A DNA stretch of 64,000 nucleotides from Flammulina velutipes (lineage: Eukaryota > Basidiomycota > Agaricomycetes > Agaricales > Physalacriaceae). This document shows positions 13,278-24,571 of the stretch, one piece after another. Below the pieces are notes generated by a model. It saw only the letters and a program-made list of their open reading frames with translations, did not search any database and was not told where the DNA came from. The stretch lies in the NCBI GenBank assembly GCA_011800155.1, contig CM022371.1, forward strand, positions 2,356,001-2,420,000. The letters run 5' to 3'. Within the stretch, counting starts at the first letter, position 1, and the number at the start of each line of letters is the position of its first letter. A program made the position numbers and the translations under genes.

Positions 13278-15647
13278 ATGTCTTCCGACAAGAAAGTCAT
13301 CCCAAAGCATTATGAATCTGCCGAATTCGAAGAGGAGGTCGCGTCATACCAACACCGTCTTCGAGGTACAAAATTGACTGCAGCCATCGCTTTCATCACT
13401 GGCACAGGCTTCACTTTGTTCGGTTATGATCAAGGTCAGTTCAGCAGCTCCTTGCCAGTGACCATTGACGCTTTATATAACTATACTTAGGCGTAATGTC
13501 CGCACTTCTGACCGCGAACCAGGTTCGTAGGTATATCGCGGCGTTTTCGTACGAGCCATAATGGAACCCATACAGTTCGAAAAAGTTTTCCCGGAAGTGG
13601 TCACTGGGGCCAACCAACCAGCAAATCATGCGACTCTCCAAAGTTTACTCGTTGCCATCTATGCACGCAGTCTAATACCTCTAATAGCTCAATTCTGACG
13701 ATGTGCAGGAAATTGGATGCCTAATTGGAGCCCTTTCGAATTTATGGGTTGGCGATTACCTTGGTCGACGTCGTACTATAGCTGTGGGCGGAGTTATAAT
13801 GATTATCGGCGCCATCCTCCAGGCGGCATCATACGGGTATGCCCAAATGCTTGTCGCACGCGTGATCACTGGTCTCGGGAATGGGTTAAACGTTAGTGCT
13901 TGACTAGATGCTTATGCGACTCTTTATCTGATACGGTCCACAGACCTCAACTGTTCCCAGTTATCACTCTGAATGTTCTCCAGCTGCGAAGCGCGGTAGT
14001 TTGATCATGATCGAAGGATCTCTCATTGCATTCGGTATTATGTTCTCGTGAGTGGTTTCCTTTCATGTTTCATGAAAGTTGCAAATACTAACATGTAGCT
14101 TATAGATATGTACGTCAAAACTCTGACGCTGTTTTTGCATTTTGACTCAACGTTCCGATTAGTGGGTTGATTTTGCACTGTGCGCCACATTCATTCGTGA
14201 ATTGTATCGTCAACTGGTCACTTAAAGCTCGATTTTAGATTCTGGGCCAAGGATTCCTCGGCACAGTGGAGGTTTCCGATTGCATTCCAGATATTCTTTG
14301 CGCTTATAATGATTGTGGGAATTGGCTTTGTGCGTTGGGTCCCATCATGGAATACCAATGCACTTACCAATCGAAACTAGCTCCCTGAATCCCCTAGATG
14401 GCTCATAAAGGCTGGTCGTCGTGCTGAAGCTATGTCTGTTATTTCTGCGCTCGAAGATAGACCTACAAGTCATCCCGATGTCCGTCAAGTGTTCCACGCT
14501 ATGGACGAAGCGGTCGAGTTAGAGGAAGGAAACTCTCCTAAAGGCAAAGCCTCCTTGTCGGAGCTGTTTACTGGTGGTCGTGGACAAAACCTACGACGCG
14601 TTTCTCTGGGAGTTATCATTCAATGCTTCCAACAGATAACCGGTATCAACCTGATCACATATTACGCCGTATGTCCTCAACACTATTCATGGTTGAATAC
14701 TCGCTAACATAGAACAGACGCTTCTGTTCGAACGACTAGGGCTATCCGACGTCAAATCCCGCATTTTGGCCGCATGTAATGGAACGGAATACTTCTTGAT
14801 ATCTCTGGTCGCTATTGTTTTGATCGATCGCGTTGGACGTCGAAAACTCATGCTGTTCGGTGCAGTCGGCCAATCTATAACCATGGTGTTGTTGGCTGTC
14901 CTGGGTAGTATCAATAATTCTGCTTCACAGGTCATCAGTGCAGTCCTATTATTCGTCTTCAATTCCTTCTTCGCCCTTGGATGGCTCGGCATGACATGGC
15001 TCTATTGTTTCCTGCGTGGACGATCACTGGTGTTGATCTCTGAACCTAGCCTGCTGAAATTGTTGGCCTCCGTATGCGGGGACCTGCCAATGCCTTGAGT
15101 ACGGTATGTTTACATCCAGCTCGCGCGCTGTTTCGGTGTGCTAACGCCATACATTGATAGGCTAGTAATTGGATTTTCAACTTCTTGGGTGAGTGCATAC
15201 AGAATATCAATCACTACGACGATATTCACTAGCTTTCAGTGGTAATGATAACGGGCCCATCTTTCGAAAACATTGGATGGGGTACATACATCGGTGAGTG
15301 TTTCATCAGGCAAGGCAAACTCTTGATCTAATGAGCTTCAATCCTTAGTATTTGCCGCCTTGAACGCCTTTATCATCCCCATTGTCTATTTCTTCTTCCC
15401 TGAAACCTCTGGACGATCTCTCGAAGGTAATGTTTCTATGAACTTGACACCATAATATCTTTGACGAGGATGGTCAGATATGGACATCGTGTTTGCATTG
15501 GCATATAACGAAAATGTTTCCCCCGTTGCTGTATCTCTGCGCAAGGATGTTCCCCCGGCGGGTACTCCAGAAGCAGATAGAATCCTGGGCATCGAGTTCA
15601 CGGAGGAGATAGCCAACGACGTCCGCGTAGAGTCACAGAAGGCCTGA
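13278..15647 (+). CDS. MFS sugar transporter
   Basis: Twelve-helix major facilitator of the fungal sugar porter family, expected in the plasma membrane and importing hexoses or related sugars by proton symport. Visible markers in order are a cytosolic N-terminus, FTLFGYDQG at helix 1, LGRRRTIAVGG after helix 2 near 13760, LPESPRWLIKAG near 14390-14410, IQCFQQITGINLITYYA near 14620-14670, and DRVGRRKLMLFG near 14830. The C-terminus runs through FFPETSGRSLE near 15400-15425 to a charged tail ending ...RVESQKA with TGA at 15645. The coding region is split by about a dozen introns of roughly 50 nt. The start at 13278 gives a normal N-terminus. It converges with RRP8, 76 bp apart. Substrate cannot be told from sequence. 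Confidence 0.9.
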
Positions 15648-15723
15648 TAACGAAATTCATGTGCAACAAATATACTGTATATCCAAAAACCCCGAATGTA
15701 ATTGACCTATTAAACCTGTCAAC

Positions 15724-17078
15724 TTACCTCCGCTTGTATTCGCAAGGCTTGAGAAGACTTCCTTTCTGGAGGATGTTCGCCCAATCTTCATCTGATTTTT
15801 GGGATCTGGCGATTTTCTTGAATTCAAACATTGTGAAGTGGGTATTCGAATCGTCCTAGTGATTTCAATGAGGATCGACCCGTGAGAATGAGTGCACCAG
15901 CGTACCTTCGAGCTCAAACGGAAACCAATAGAGCTGATGAGCGATACAAATTGCTTGACATTGACAAATCGGCTGGCTACTTCAGCGATTTTGAGTTCAC
16001 CACTGACAATGGTTCAGGAAAGGGAAACTATGCAATAACGATAGACTCACCCTGCTCGCAAGATTCTCCATGACTCCCTGATACATGAGGGCCAATTGGT
16101 GCCCATGAGACTGAGTGCGCAGACTACAACGTCGACGATATGTGCATCTCCGTCGCTCTTGTCATCCGTGTCTGGTTCAGATCCTGGGAGAGGTATCTTG
16201 TCACATATATCGGCGGCGACGACGAACGGATTTGTAGAAATGAGGTCGAAAGAGAGTACGACGAGTCCTTTGGGCAGTAAGGACCGCGCTAGTGCAGCAT
16301 CTCCGCATCCAAGGTCTGCTACAACGGTCTTCGACGCCGCGGAAGACAGCACTTCGATATACTTTTCTACGGGGTTCGTGGGCCACGACTGTACCTGGTA
16401 GCGGAAGCCGGTATGGTACTAAGAGAATGATGAGGGCTGGAGCAATGTCCTAGAAGAATGAACTACCTCTTCGAAGACTGAAGGGAAGCTTCAGTACTAA
16501 CATCGAGGAGATAGACCATTACTCACCAGACTCGTCGTCTTGCATCATGCTATGAGCTTCGGCACTGCTTGTTTTGTATAAACTCTCGTTAATCATTCTG
16601 GAGAGCACGTTAGATGGATCTAGTTGTGTAAAGTGACTACATGCCTGAACCGTGCACCATTCAAGCTTTGCCTCATGTTAGTTTGCATGTCCGTAAGACC
16701 AGAGGGTTTGACGCTCTTCGTTGTAGACCCAGACGGGCCCGCTTCCTGCGTTGCAAATGCGACATGTTTGGTCTTCACCTTCTTTGGCGGGGGTTGATTA
16801 ACGGATGTAGTGGAGGCATTCTTCTCCGATGATGCCTTAAGTGGCTTAGGAAGTGATATTGAATTCTTCTTCTCCTCGTGTGAAGGCCGTTTCTTGGACT
16901 TGGATTTCTTTGGCTCGCCGCTTTGCTTCCCGGTTAACTTGCGTACAAGTTTGTCGAAATTGACATCGCCTCCGGTTTTCTTCTCAGAGTCCTCTGAGTT
17001 TCGTTTGCGTTTTCGGGTGGCGTTATCTGTAACGGGTTCCGCTGTGACAGACCAGCCTGGTACGTCGAAGAGAGGCAT
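15724..17078 (-). CDS. RRP8: 25S rRNA (adenine-N1)-methyltransferase Rrp8
   Basis: Nucleolar SAM-dependent methyltransferase; the yeast orthologue makes m1A645 in 25S rRNA and is needed for early pre-rRNA processing. The N-terminal third is basic and low complexity, rich in Lys/Ser with several KKSKSKKR-like nuclear or nucleolar targeting clusters. A linker RQSLNGARFR leads into the catalytic domain: FRYQVQSWP near 16390, the SAM motif ADLGCGDAALA near 16310, DVVVCALSLMGTNW near 16110, then the C-terminal segments ending CEYKRR with TAA at 15724. The start at 17078 (MPLFDVPGW) is preferred; an in-frame ATG at 17126 would add 16 residues. About four short introns. Confidence 0.92.
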
Positions 17079-17444
17079 CGGCGGTGATGGAGGCGCAAAA
17101 AAGAAAAGTCCAGCCACCACGTGCATCGATCACTTTGGTATTTCACGCCCACGCGTCCATACGCGCCCACAACATTACTTCCGCTCCTGCCCAGATTCCA
17201 TCCAACATAATGGCCGGTAACGCGATAATCTGATGGTCATAAAGTATTTTTTCAAGTATTCTATAGAGATTTTATCGTTTGAATGGTTTTGAGCAGTTCT
17301 ACCGTGTTCCCAAGCATACTCCGCCACTGGGATTTTTGGGCAAGATAAGATAAGTGTATTGCCGTACACCCAAGATTGCGTACGCCGCATGGGCGCGGAC
17401 CTCAAAACATCGGAATATAGGGTCTTTCCGACTTGCCTCCTACC
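17079..17444. promoter_or_regulatory. Divergent promoter region of RRP8 and the uracil phosphoribosyltransferase gene
   Basis: About 366 bp between the two start codons. A short ATG-initiated frame at about 17210 stops within six codons and is probably leader sequence. No other feature is seen. Confidence 0.45.
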
Positions 17445-18483
17445 ATGACTGTCATCAAGCTCAACCATCCAATTGTCAATGCCCAGCTCTCTAAACTCAG
17501 ACAGTCTTCGACATCGGCGAAAGAGTTTCGCGAGGTCAGTTGTTGCTTGCAAACGTGTCGACATCGGAGCTGAAACAGGCAGGGCATTCACAATATCAGT
17601 CTGATCCTTGGCCTCGAGGCCACCCGTACTCTCGAAGAAGAGAGCTTTGAAGGAGTGAGTGTTCTCTAGCTATACCGATAACACATGTAGCCTATCGAAT
17701 AATCATAGCAAACACCTGTCGGCCCCTTTGTTGGCACGACTATCAAGCCTAGAGTGGGACTCACCCCCATCTTGCGCGCTGGTCTTGGGATGACGGATGC
17801 TTTGGTATGTCCTCGATTTGACGCTAGATAGTAGCTCTTACTCTTAATTACAGTTGACCTTGTTTCCGTATGGCTATCCATCTCTTCATCTATGCTTATA
17901 GCCCTCACATCGTCCTCCCAGTGAAGCACCCGTGTACCACCTTGGATTGTTCCGAGAGAAATCTACGCTGCAGCCAGTCGAATGTGGGTATCTCTTTCAC
18001 TGGTGTTGTACGATAACTTGAACATCGTGAATTCAGATTACTCCAAGCTGCCTCCTTCGCCTCCCGTTGACACCATATTCTTGCTGGACCCCCTCATTGC
18101 GACTGGCGGTACCGCATGCGCGGCACTCTCGATGATTGTTGATTGGGGTATCCCGAGTAAGAGCCTTTACCTATTGTCGTACATATGATGAGACACTCAT
18201 TGGAACCAGTCTCACAGGTGAAACTTTTGTGCGTACTGGGCTCGCAGGAAGGACTTGCGACCGTACAGAAGGGATTTCCTGATCTCGAAGTAAAGATGTT
18301 CATATGTTGATATATTCGTACTGACATTATGCAGATTTGGGCTGCTGGCATCGACGAAATACTGACTGAGCAAGGTCTGATCAGCCCTGGCCTTGGTGAT
18401 ACGGTGAGCGCAATTACATGGGGGGTAAACTACATGCTGATTGTGTGCAGGGAGATCGCCTGTTCAACACTGTCCGTTCTTGA
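17445..18483 (+). CDS. Uracil phosphoribosyltransferase, bacterial Upp-like type
   Basis: Pyrimidine salvage enzyme joining uracil and PRPP to give UMP. The start ATG at 17445 gives MTVIKLNHPIVNAQLSKLRQ, matching the N-terminus of bacterial Upp proteins. An intron at 17535-17582 joins FRE to GIHNISLILGLEATRTLEEE. Then come the PILRAGLGMTDAL block near 17778-17815, FREKSTLQPVE near 17960, the PRPP-loop LLDPLIATGGTA near 18085-18120, and the uracil-binding tail SPGLGDTGDRLFNTVRS ending with TGA at 18481. All catalytic segments are present. The sequence resembles bacterial Upp more than the yeast Fur1 subfamily (PILRAGLGM instead of Fur1's VRAGESM). About six introns of around 50 nt show it is a resident fungal gene. 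Confidence 0.9.
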
Positions 18484-18779
18484 AGAGTATGTAAAATACA
18501 TGTACGTTGTACACGATGCAGATGGAAATGCGATTGCATGACATTACAATCACGGAACGACGGACCGCAATGTTTGTGTGTATTTACGTGTCGGGCGTTT
18601 GTGTGATTTGTGTCGAGCATGAGCCTTCCGTTCTCCGCTCAATAAGTCATGACTGCTGTGGTCGCTTCCAGACCTCATCTTGGGACTATTGCAGAGTGAG
18701 GCAAACAGGCTCACTCCGTGGCGTTGACTTATCTTTCAGGTCTGGTTTTTCGGACACACATCTATCATCAAGCCTCGGA

Positions 18780-21700
18780 ATGGCATTCGAAGACAATTCA
18801 CAAGCGGAAGACTCTGAAGAAGAGGAGTTTGTGTATCCTGGAACAACGACACCTGGAGAACCGATAACCCAGTCGTCTACGCCAGCGCCAAATGGGCCCA
18901 CTCCCGCCCAGTTGGAGTCTTTGTATGCCGCAGCATCCTCTGGCGACTTACGTCTCCTCAAGAAACTATTCGCGACAGCATTGGAATTAGGAGGAGTCCA
19001 GCCATTTAGCCTTGCGAACGTGGCCTCGGCGAGGACGGGCTTGACCGCTCTTCACGCCGCTGCGAGTAGAGGTTATCTGGATATCGTCACCTGGCGTAGG
19101 TGCACTTGATCATTTTATACCCAAAGATGCTAAATGATATTCCTTAGTTGTTGAGGATTGCGGTGCCATGGCTGACCTTGAGGATAAAGAGGGAGAAGTG
19201 GGTATTTCTCCTTGAACTTGCAATCACACCAAACCGAGCCTTTAATCTAGACCGCCCTTCACAAAGCAGCCCTCAATGGACATCTTCCTATCATCCTGTA
19301 TCTCCTCCCCAATAAAGCCGACGTTCATACCAAGGACGCCGATGGATGGAGTGCCCTGCACAACGCATGTTCCAAAGTACGTTCTTGGCCGAGCCACAAA
19401 CCAAATTTACTAAGGCTTCGTGTACAGGGATATCTTGATATTGTACGCTGTATATGCGAGCAAGGAGGTGCAGACCTGAATCACGACGGAATCCGCGGCG
19501 TAGACTCACGCAGTAAGGGAGGATGGACACCATTAAGTGTGCATTTCTGAGCTCGGTATCCGAAGTCACTGGTATTGACGTCTGATATAGTGAACGCTGC
19601 CTCGAAAGGGCATTTGCCCGTTGTTCTGTACCTCCTCACGAAGCAGGCTGCCAATCCTCTATTGAGAAATAATTGGGGTGAAACTGCTTATGATATAGCT
19701 GCTGCAGTCTTTGAAGTTTGGATTTCTGAAGTCGGTTTATCATCTTTATCTCATCTGGCGGGAACTGACTACTGTTAGGTTCTGCAAAAGGCTGAAGTCG
19801 ACCAGTGGGGGAATGGTAATTCGTATGATGCGCTCGCAGTGCATACGACTGTGCCACTTGTCATGTACGAGAACCAACGTTTGGACACGCGATTGAAGAC
19901 GTTAGCTGTTAACGGTGGCAGGCCGAGGTTCTCTGCGTCGGGCTTAGGGAAACATGGACGTCGTCCACCATTCGAGCTCCTCTTGCCCTTATCAGACACC
20001 AACGAGAAAGAGGTTGCCGCTTGGCGAAGCGACGTCCAACTGCCCCTTCGTAATAGCCCATGGAAACTTCCCATTCCCAGTTCTGAAGACAGACACGCCT
20101 TAGATGGTGTTGAGAGAAGCCATTTCTGGTTGTGCGTGGCCATTTTCAGTCTACCTTCAATACGGATATAACTCATATCTTCTCAGATCGGACTGGACTT
20201 TAGATGTAACCCATCCCGGTGTAGACGCGGAGGATGGGTGGCAGTATGCCCACCATTTTAGCGATCCAGATGAACATTGGACTGCAGATAAGCAGCCACA
20301 ACTAGAGCGTCTGTTGACAGGCAGTGCTACCTCTGCCATTGCTGGCTCCTCTAGAGGCTCCTCTCTATCCTCATCATCATCATCTCGACAACCACAAACC
20401 TGGGTCCGGCGAAGACGCTGGGTGCGTGTAATGCGACGAAGATTAGATATACCCCCTCTGCCCTTCCTGCAACCAGATGGAAAGATGTATCACACGGACG
20501 GAGAAGGCAACCTGATACCCTACGTCGATGATGAGAACGACTTTGGTGGTGACGGCGATGGTCAGGAAATGGCACCAATGCAATCCAGCTCTATGTCGTC
20601 AACGCAGGACTATGTCGGGCGCGCGAGGTATCTTGTGGGAATGCAGTCTCGTGACTCTGACCTATCCGCCATGTCAGCCGTCGATACCAGGCGCGCGATA
20701 GCCAAGCTGGAGAGAGCCACCACAGAGTTACGCGCTGGGATCTTGGGTTCGTAAACATCCATTCTTTATGATGCTGACCTAATCGGCCCTTCTAGTTGAC
20801 AGCGACACAAATCGGAAGACTCAAGCTGAAGTGTTGCTCAACGCTTACATTAGGGAACTTGAAAGACGGAGATCTGCTGCCGGAGCTCAAGGGATGTTCT
20901 TCATGGGAGATGGTGAGTCAACAAGCCTTCGTTTCCGAGACCAATTAAATAGTCCCAGACGACAATTTAGCAGCGGATGATGAAGATGACGACGATTCGG
21001 ACGATGAGTTTCACTATCCGGGAACTCCAGGACGCGATGCTCTGAGATCTCCGTCAAGAAACTCTACATCAACAACAGACTACTTCAGCAGACCGGGAAG
21101 CTCTCGGGCACCTCCCGACTTAACTCCCCAACTCTCTCAAGCCCCAGACTTTAGGGTGCCTACTCACGAGGCCCCCCAGAAAGTGGCTCGCTGGACCTCT
21201 CCTAGCCCTCATCAGATGCACCGCTGGGAAAAGGACGAGGATGTCAGCCATTGTCGAGATTGTCAAAGAAGGTTTTCTTTCCTCAATAGACGCGTACGTG
21301 ATCAATCGTTCGTTCTTTGTAATCACGATATTGACGGTTACATAGCATGTAAGTTTCGTGTATGCACTGTATACGGACCATTTTAATTGGCTGTACAGCA
21401 CTGCCGTCGTTGTGGACGAATCTTCTGCGACCGATGCTCAACAAACCGCATCCTTTTGGACCCCTCTGATATTGTGCAAGATCCTGCATTCCCCGACTTC
21501 AACCCTATGTCTAGTGCACAGCGCGTATGTCGTTCATGCCACGAAGAAGTCAACGGCAATTTGCCCAGTGGCCTCGGCGGTCTTCGAGTTACCTCGATGG
21601 AACGTGTCTTTGTCGACCAAGGTCTTCTTTCTGTCCCCGGACATCTATCGAGGAACCAGTCGAGCTCACAACTAAGCGATCTTGCAGAGTAAATTATCCG

Positions 21701-22126
21701 AGCCTCAACATGTGGGAAACTGGTGTTGACCGGATTTACAGGTGCCCTGTGTGCAATAGGAACCTTGACACCTTGGGTTCAGCAGCTGAACAAGAGATTC
21801 ACGTCAAGACTTGTTTAGAGGGTGGCGGTATTTCGCCTCAAACTGCCAAATACCTGGTCTATTCGTTACCGCCGGAGAGTAGACTCATCGGCATTGAATG
21901 TAAGTATTCCCCGAAGCTGACAGCCGCATCTCACATCGGTGTAGGTGTTATCTGCCTCGAGGAGTTCCTTAAGGGTTCAATGGTGGCGCGCCTGAGTTGC
22001 CTGTGCAGTTTCCACAACAGTGAGCCTGCTCTGCATGTCCCATGTTGCCCCACTCACTGTTATTCGCTAGCCTGTCTTTCCTCCTGGCTCCAGCGTGGAA
22101 AAAGCTGTCCCGTACATGCTCGATGA
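18780..22126 (+). CDS. Ankyrin-repeat, DysF, FYVE and RING domain protein (probable endosomal E3 ubiquitin ligase)
   Basis: One multi-exon gene of roughly 950-1,000 residues. In order: an acidic N-terminus; four or five ankyrin repeats (about 18900-19720, e.g. TALHKAALNGHLP and WSALHNACSKGYLD); a DysF-like region (about 20190-20450) with DWTLDVTHPG, GWQYAHHF and WVRRRRWVRVMRRR; a Ser/Asp-rich linker; a FYVE zinc finger (about 21220-21545) with WEKDEDVSHCRDC, the RRHHCR signature and CGRIFCDRC; and a C-terminal RING (about 21900-22126) starting CVICLEEF and ending SWLQRGKSCPVHAR, where the last ligand is His instead of the usual Cys. FYVE domains bind PI3P on endosomes and RINGs recruit E2 enzymes, so a Pib1-like endosomal or vacuolar E3 ligase is inferred. 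The FYVE signature needs a 3-nt microexon (separate entry). Start ATG 18780, stop TGA 22124. Confidence 0.85.
21346..21348 (+). other. Predicted 3-nt microexon (His codon) in the FYVE domain
   Basis: The triplet CAT is preceded by TTACATAG and followed by GTAAGTTTCG, a canonical donor. It splits a 105-nt gap into introns 21294-21345 (GTACGTG...ATAG, 52 nt) and 21349-21398 (GTAAGT...ACAG, 50 nt), both of the length usual in this window. All junctions are phase 0. Including it gives RRHHCRRCG, the invariant FYVE signature; omitting it gives RRHCRRCG with one His missing. Confidence 0.72.
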
Positions 22127-22183
22127 ATGTTAAAACCTTTACGTGTGATACATATAATGATACAAACATGAAGACGGTGGATC

Positions 22184-23117
22184 CTAGTCATTATCTCGAG
22201 GTTCATAGAATGTGTTGTAGTGCGCTTTGCTAGCGTCCACTCTGATCATGTTGTAGTAGTCATCCTCGTCGGGTTCCACTATATTCTGGTTTTTCTCCTG
22301 CTCATCTTCATCGTCGAACCAACCTGCTGGATCATCGTCATCGTCGGCGTCGTCTGAATCATCCTCCATGTCAGATTCACTGGGCTTGTGTGTCCTGTAC
22401 ATGCCAGTCAGCTAAAGAGTCAAATGAGGTGGGGGTAGAAGGGCTCACATAAATGCCCAGATTCGTGCCGATCTCTCCTTCTCGGACATCCGCCCATACG
22501 TTATGTCGTTCAGTCGCTGCTGCTTCGCATCCAATCTCTGACGACGTTCGAGATCCATCATATGTTGGCGTTGTTCTATCTCCAATGCTTCGTCCATACT
22601 CATTGTGTTGACAGCAGTAGTACCGGTTTGTGGTCCCTGCGGAGTGTTAGGACGACATTAATAACAGCGAAATGGTTGCATACGTATTGCCGAGCTAGGA
22701 TACGCCGCTTAGTCTCTATCGTTCGACTGACTGCGGGTTCTGGATTGGGGTCGACATCCATGTCCTGTTCGTCTTTAATCTTGGCGTTCCGCAAGCCGAC
22801 GTTGATGTCGTCGACGCCTTCCAGCTCGGCGAGCTGGGTCTCGATGTCATTCTGCTCGTGTAGGATCTTTGCAATGTATGTGGATGTCGATACGCCTCTA
22901 GATGGATGGATCAGACACCGGTGCTACAGGGAGAAAAATGGACGAACGGTGAGGAAAGGAACTGTTTGTTCTGGTAGTGTCGATCATGCAGTTCGCGTAT
23001 TGTCATCTGAGGGATTGTCTTTTGCCTGGGCTTCGGAGTTGCGAGGAAGCCATGAGGTGCAGCACGCCGTTTGGACTTGTTGGTTGACGATATCGGTGAA
23101 CTAGGTGGAGACGACAT
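22184..23117 (-). CDS. Conserved-looking acidic protein of unknown function
   Basis: I do not recognise the family. Four exons are readable. The first is Ser/Pro/Lys-rich, with SKRRAAPHG and the segment MTIRELHDRHYQNKQFLSSP. The second carries STSTYIAKILHEQNDIETQL and a predicted helical, charged stretch. The third is rich in Gln/Arg (MDLERRQRLDAKQQRL), likely coiled coil. The fourth is extremely acidic (DDSDDADDDDDPAGWFDDEDE) and ends FYEPRDND. The exon 3-4 junction reads AT|G across a GTGAGC...ACAG intron. No signal peptide or membrane segment is seen. The charge pattern is typical of nuclear chromatin or transcription proteins, but that is only inference. The end is 57 bp from the stop of the FYVE-RING gene, convergent. 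Confidence 0.65.
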
Positions 23118-24571
23118 GAGTAGCAGCTGTAAGTATTGCGGCGTTCGGTGTTGCCTTTTCTAGCCAACTATGACTGCCTCCGAACCAAACTTTCGCATTC
23201 AAACAAGTACTAGTACAAACACAAATTCAAAACTACAAGTCTTCAAAATACATCGATTAACTGAACATATCATTGCGCTGTGGTTGTAAAATTAGCAAGC
23301 GTGAAGAAACTATCGATGTGGACTTACTGGGTAGAGCAGGCGGGAAGGCCGAGGATGATTTTTGATTTTTAATCTTTCTTACCTTCCGCTTTGGGAAAGT
23401 CGCCGGTTGAATTCCGCCGTTTGCCGTACGTACTTAGTGGCGTCTTTTATTTTGTGCTCATAGCTACTGCCATACGAGTATGAGGGATATTGAATTATGA
23501 ATCTCTCACCAAGGTGATGTGCCATTGCTGGTCATATACATATGAGCGCCACACTGCCCTGTCCGTGAGCCTGGCTTATATATACCTGTACCCAACCTGC
23601 TCTTTTGGTAAGGAGGGAGCACCAGCGATCTGTCAGAGAATTTGGTGCAGATACTTGCCCGGTCCACAAATGCCTGCCCTCAGTGCCCTGTAAGATGAAT
23701 GCTCTCATCACTTGCCAGACTTGTCATACGATGATAATGATGAAGGGCCAAGATACAAATAGAGTGTGGTGTTTCCTGCTGGACTGACAGTGAACACCCC
23801 AAGCACCACTGGTCATTGAAACCATAGTGTGCGCCACTACCGTTCCCTTTCGGTCGTTGCCGGAATGCCATCAGACGTCCCAAAGGGGAGAAGGTCAAAT
23901 TTTCTTTGGCTCTCACCATCATGGGCAACGACGTCGCGTCGCCTCACGCTTCTGCGCTCACCACTCACCATCCGGATTATCCTTTGGCTACCGAGAGGGG
24001 GTTTGGTTGTGGGAGTACGACTTGCCCACGCCATTTGACCGTTTTGGTACGTCTTTCTACCATCTTGTGTTCTATGCTGACCCTATAGCTGTTCCGTCCT
24101 TTTCCCTCTCCCTCTACCAACATTATACATTGCTGTGAGCTCTCTGGCCGTAGGAGTCTGCACGATGTACCATGTTCCAAACCTACGTGCCTACACCACA
24201 AGCCCACCATACAACGATGGGTGCGTACTACGGTCCTCTTCATCTCCGCTTTCCTTGGCTAAGCCTCTCCGCTCACGGAGCCTGAGATTTGTCCATAGCT
24301 TGGTGTCTGGCTTCAGATACTGCACCGCCATGCGCATTCACCATATCATATCGCTGTAGTGTACTGTTCCCCAATGTATCATTATATAGAATACAAATTG
24401 AATTTGTCTTCTCTCTAGTTGAATGGTGTGGTATTTCTAATCATGGGCACAGTAATAGGGCTCTAGCAAGATGCTATTAAACATAGAAAGATGACCACAG
24501 ATATGGCAAACGGCGGAGTTGAACCGGCGGCCATCCCAAAGCGGAAGGTCAGAAAGATCAAAAATCAAAAA
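23118..24571. other. Long non-coding interval holding one copy of an inverted repeat and most of the other
   Basis: About 1.45 kb between the unknown acidic gene and the end of PI31. It contains inverted-repeat copy A (23338-23425) and most of copy B. A TATATATA-like sequence lies at about 23575-23584, and a CT-rich stretch near 24090-24120 resembles fungal transcription start regions. Short ORFs (e.g. 23906-24088, 60 codons) show no domain, signal peptide or family resemblance. An unannotated RNA or a non-autonomous mobile element is possible. Confidence 0.45.
23338..23425 (+). repeat. Inverted repeat copy A (88 bp)
   Basis: Reads AGGCGGGAAGGCCGAGGATG... on the plus strand and matches the minus strand of 24505-24592 without gaps, with about 81 of 88 positions identical by hand count. 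It lies about 220 bp upstream of the acidic gene's start, outside any coding region I can support. Confidence 0.9.

Noticed and set aside
23906..24088. Short ORF considered as a mating pheromone precursor or small secreted protein
   Set aside because: No CaaX ending, no signal peptide and no pheromone receptor gene nearby; length is as expected by chance.
24505..24545. Possible tRNA gene on the minus strand, because GGTTCAACTCC resembles the tRNA B box
   Set aside because: The T stem would have a C-C mismatch and no matching acceptor strand or A box lies upstream. Copy A of the repeat has GGTTGAATTCC instead.
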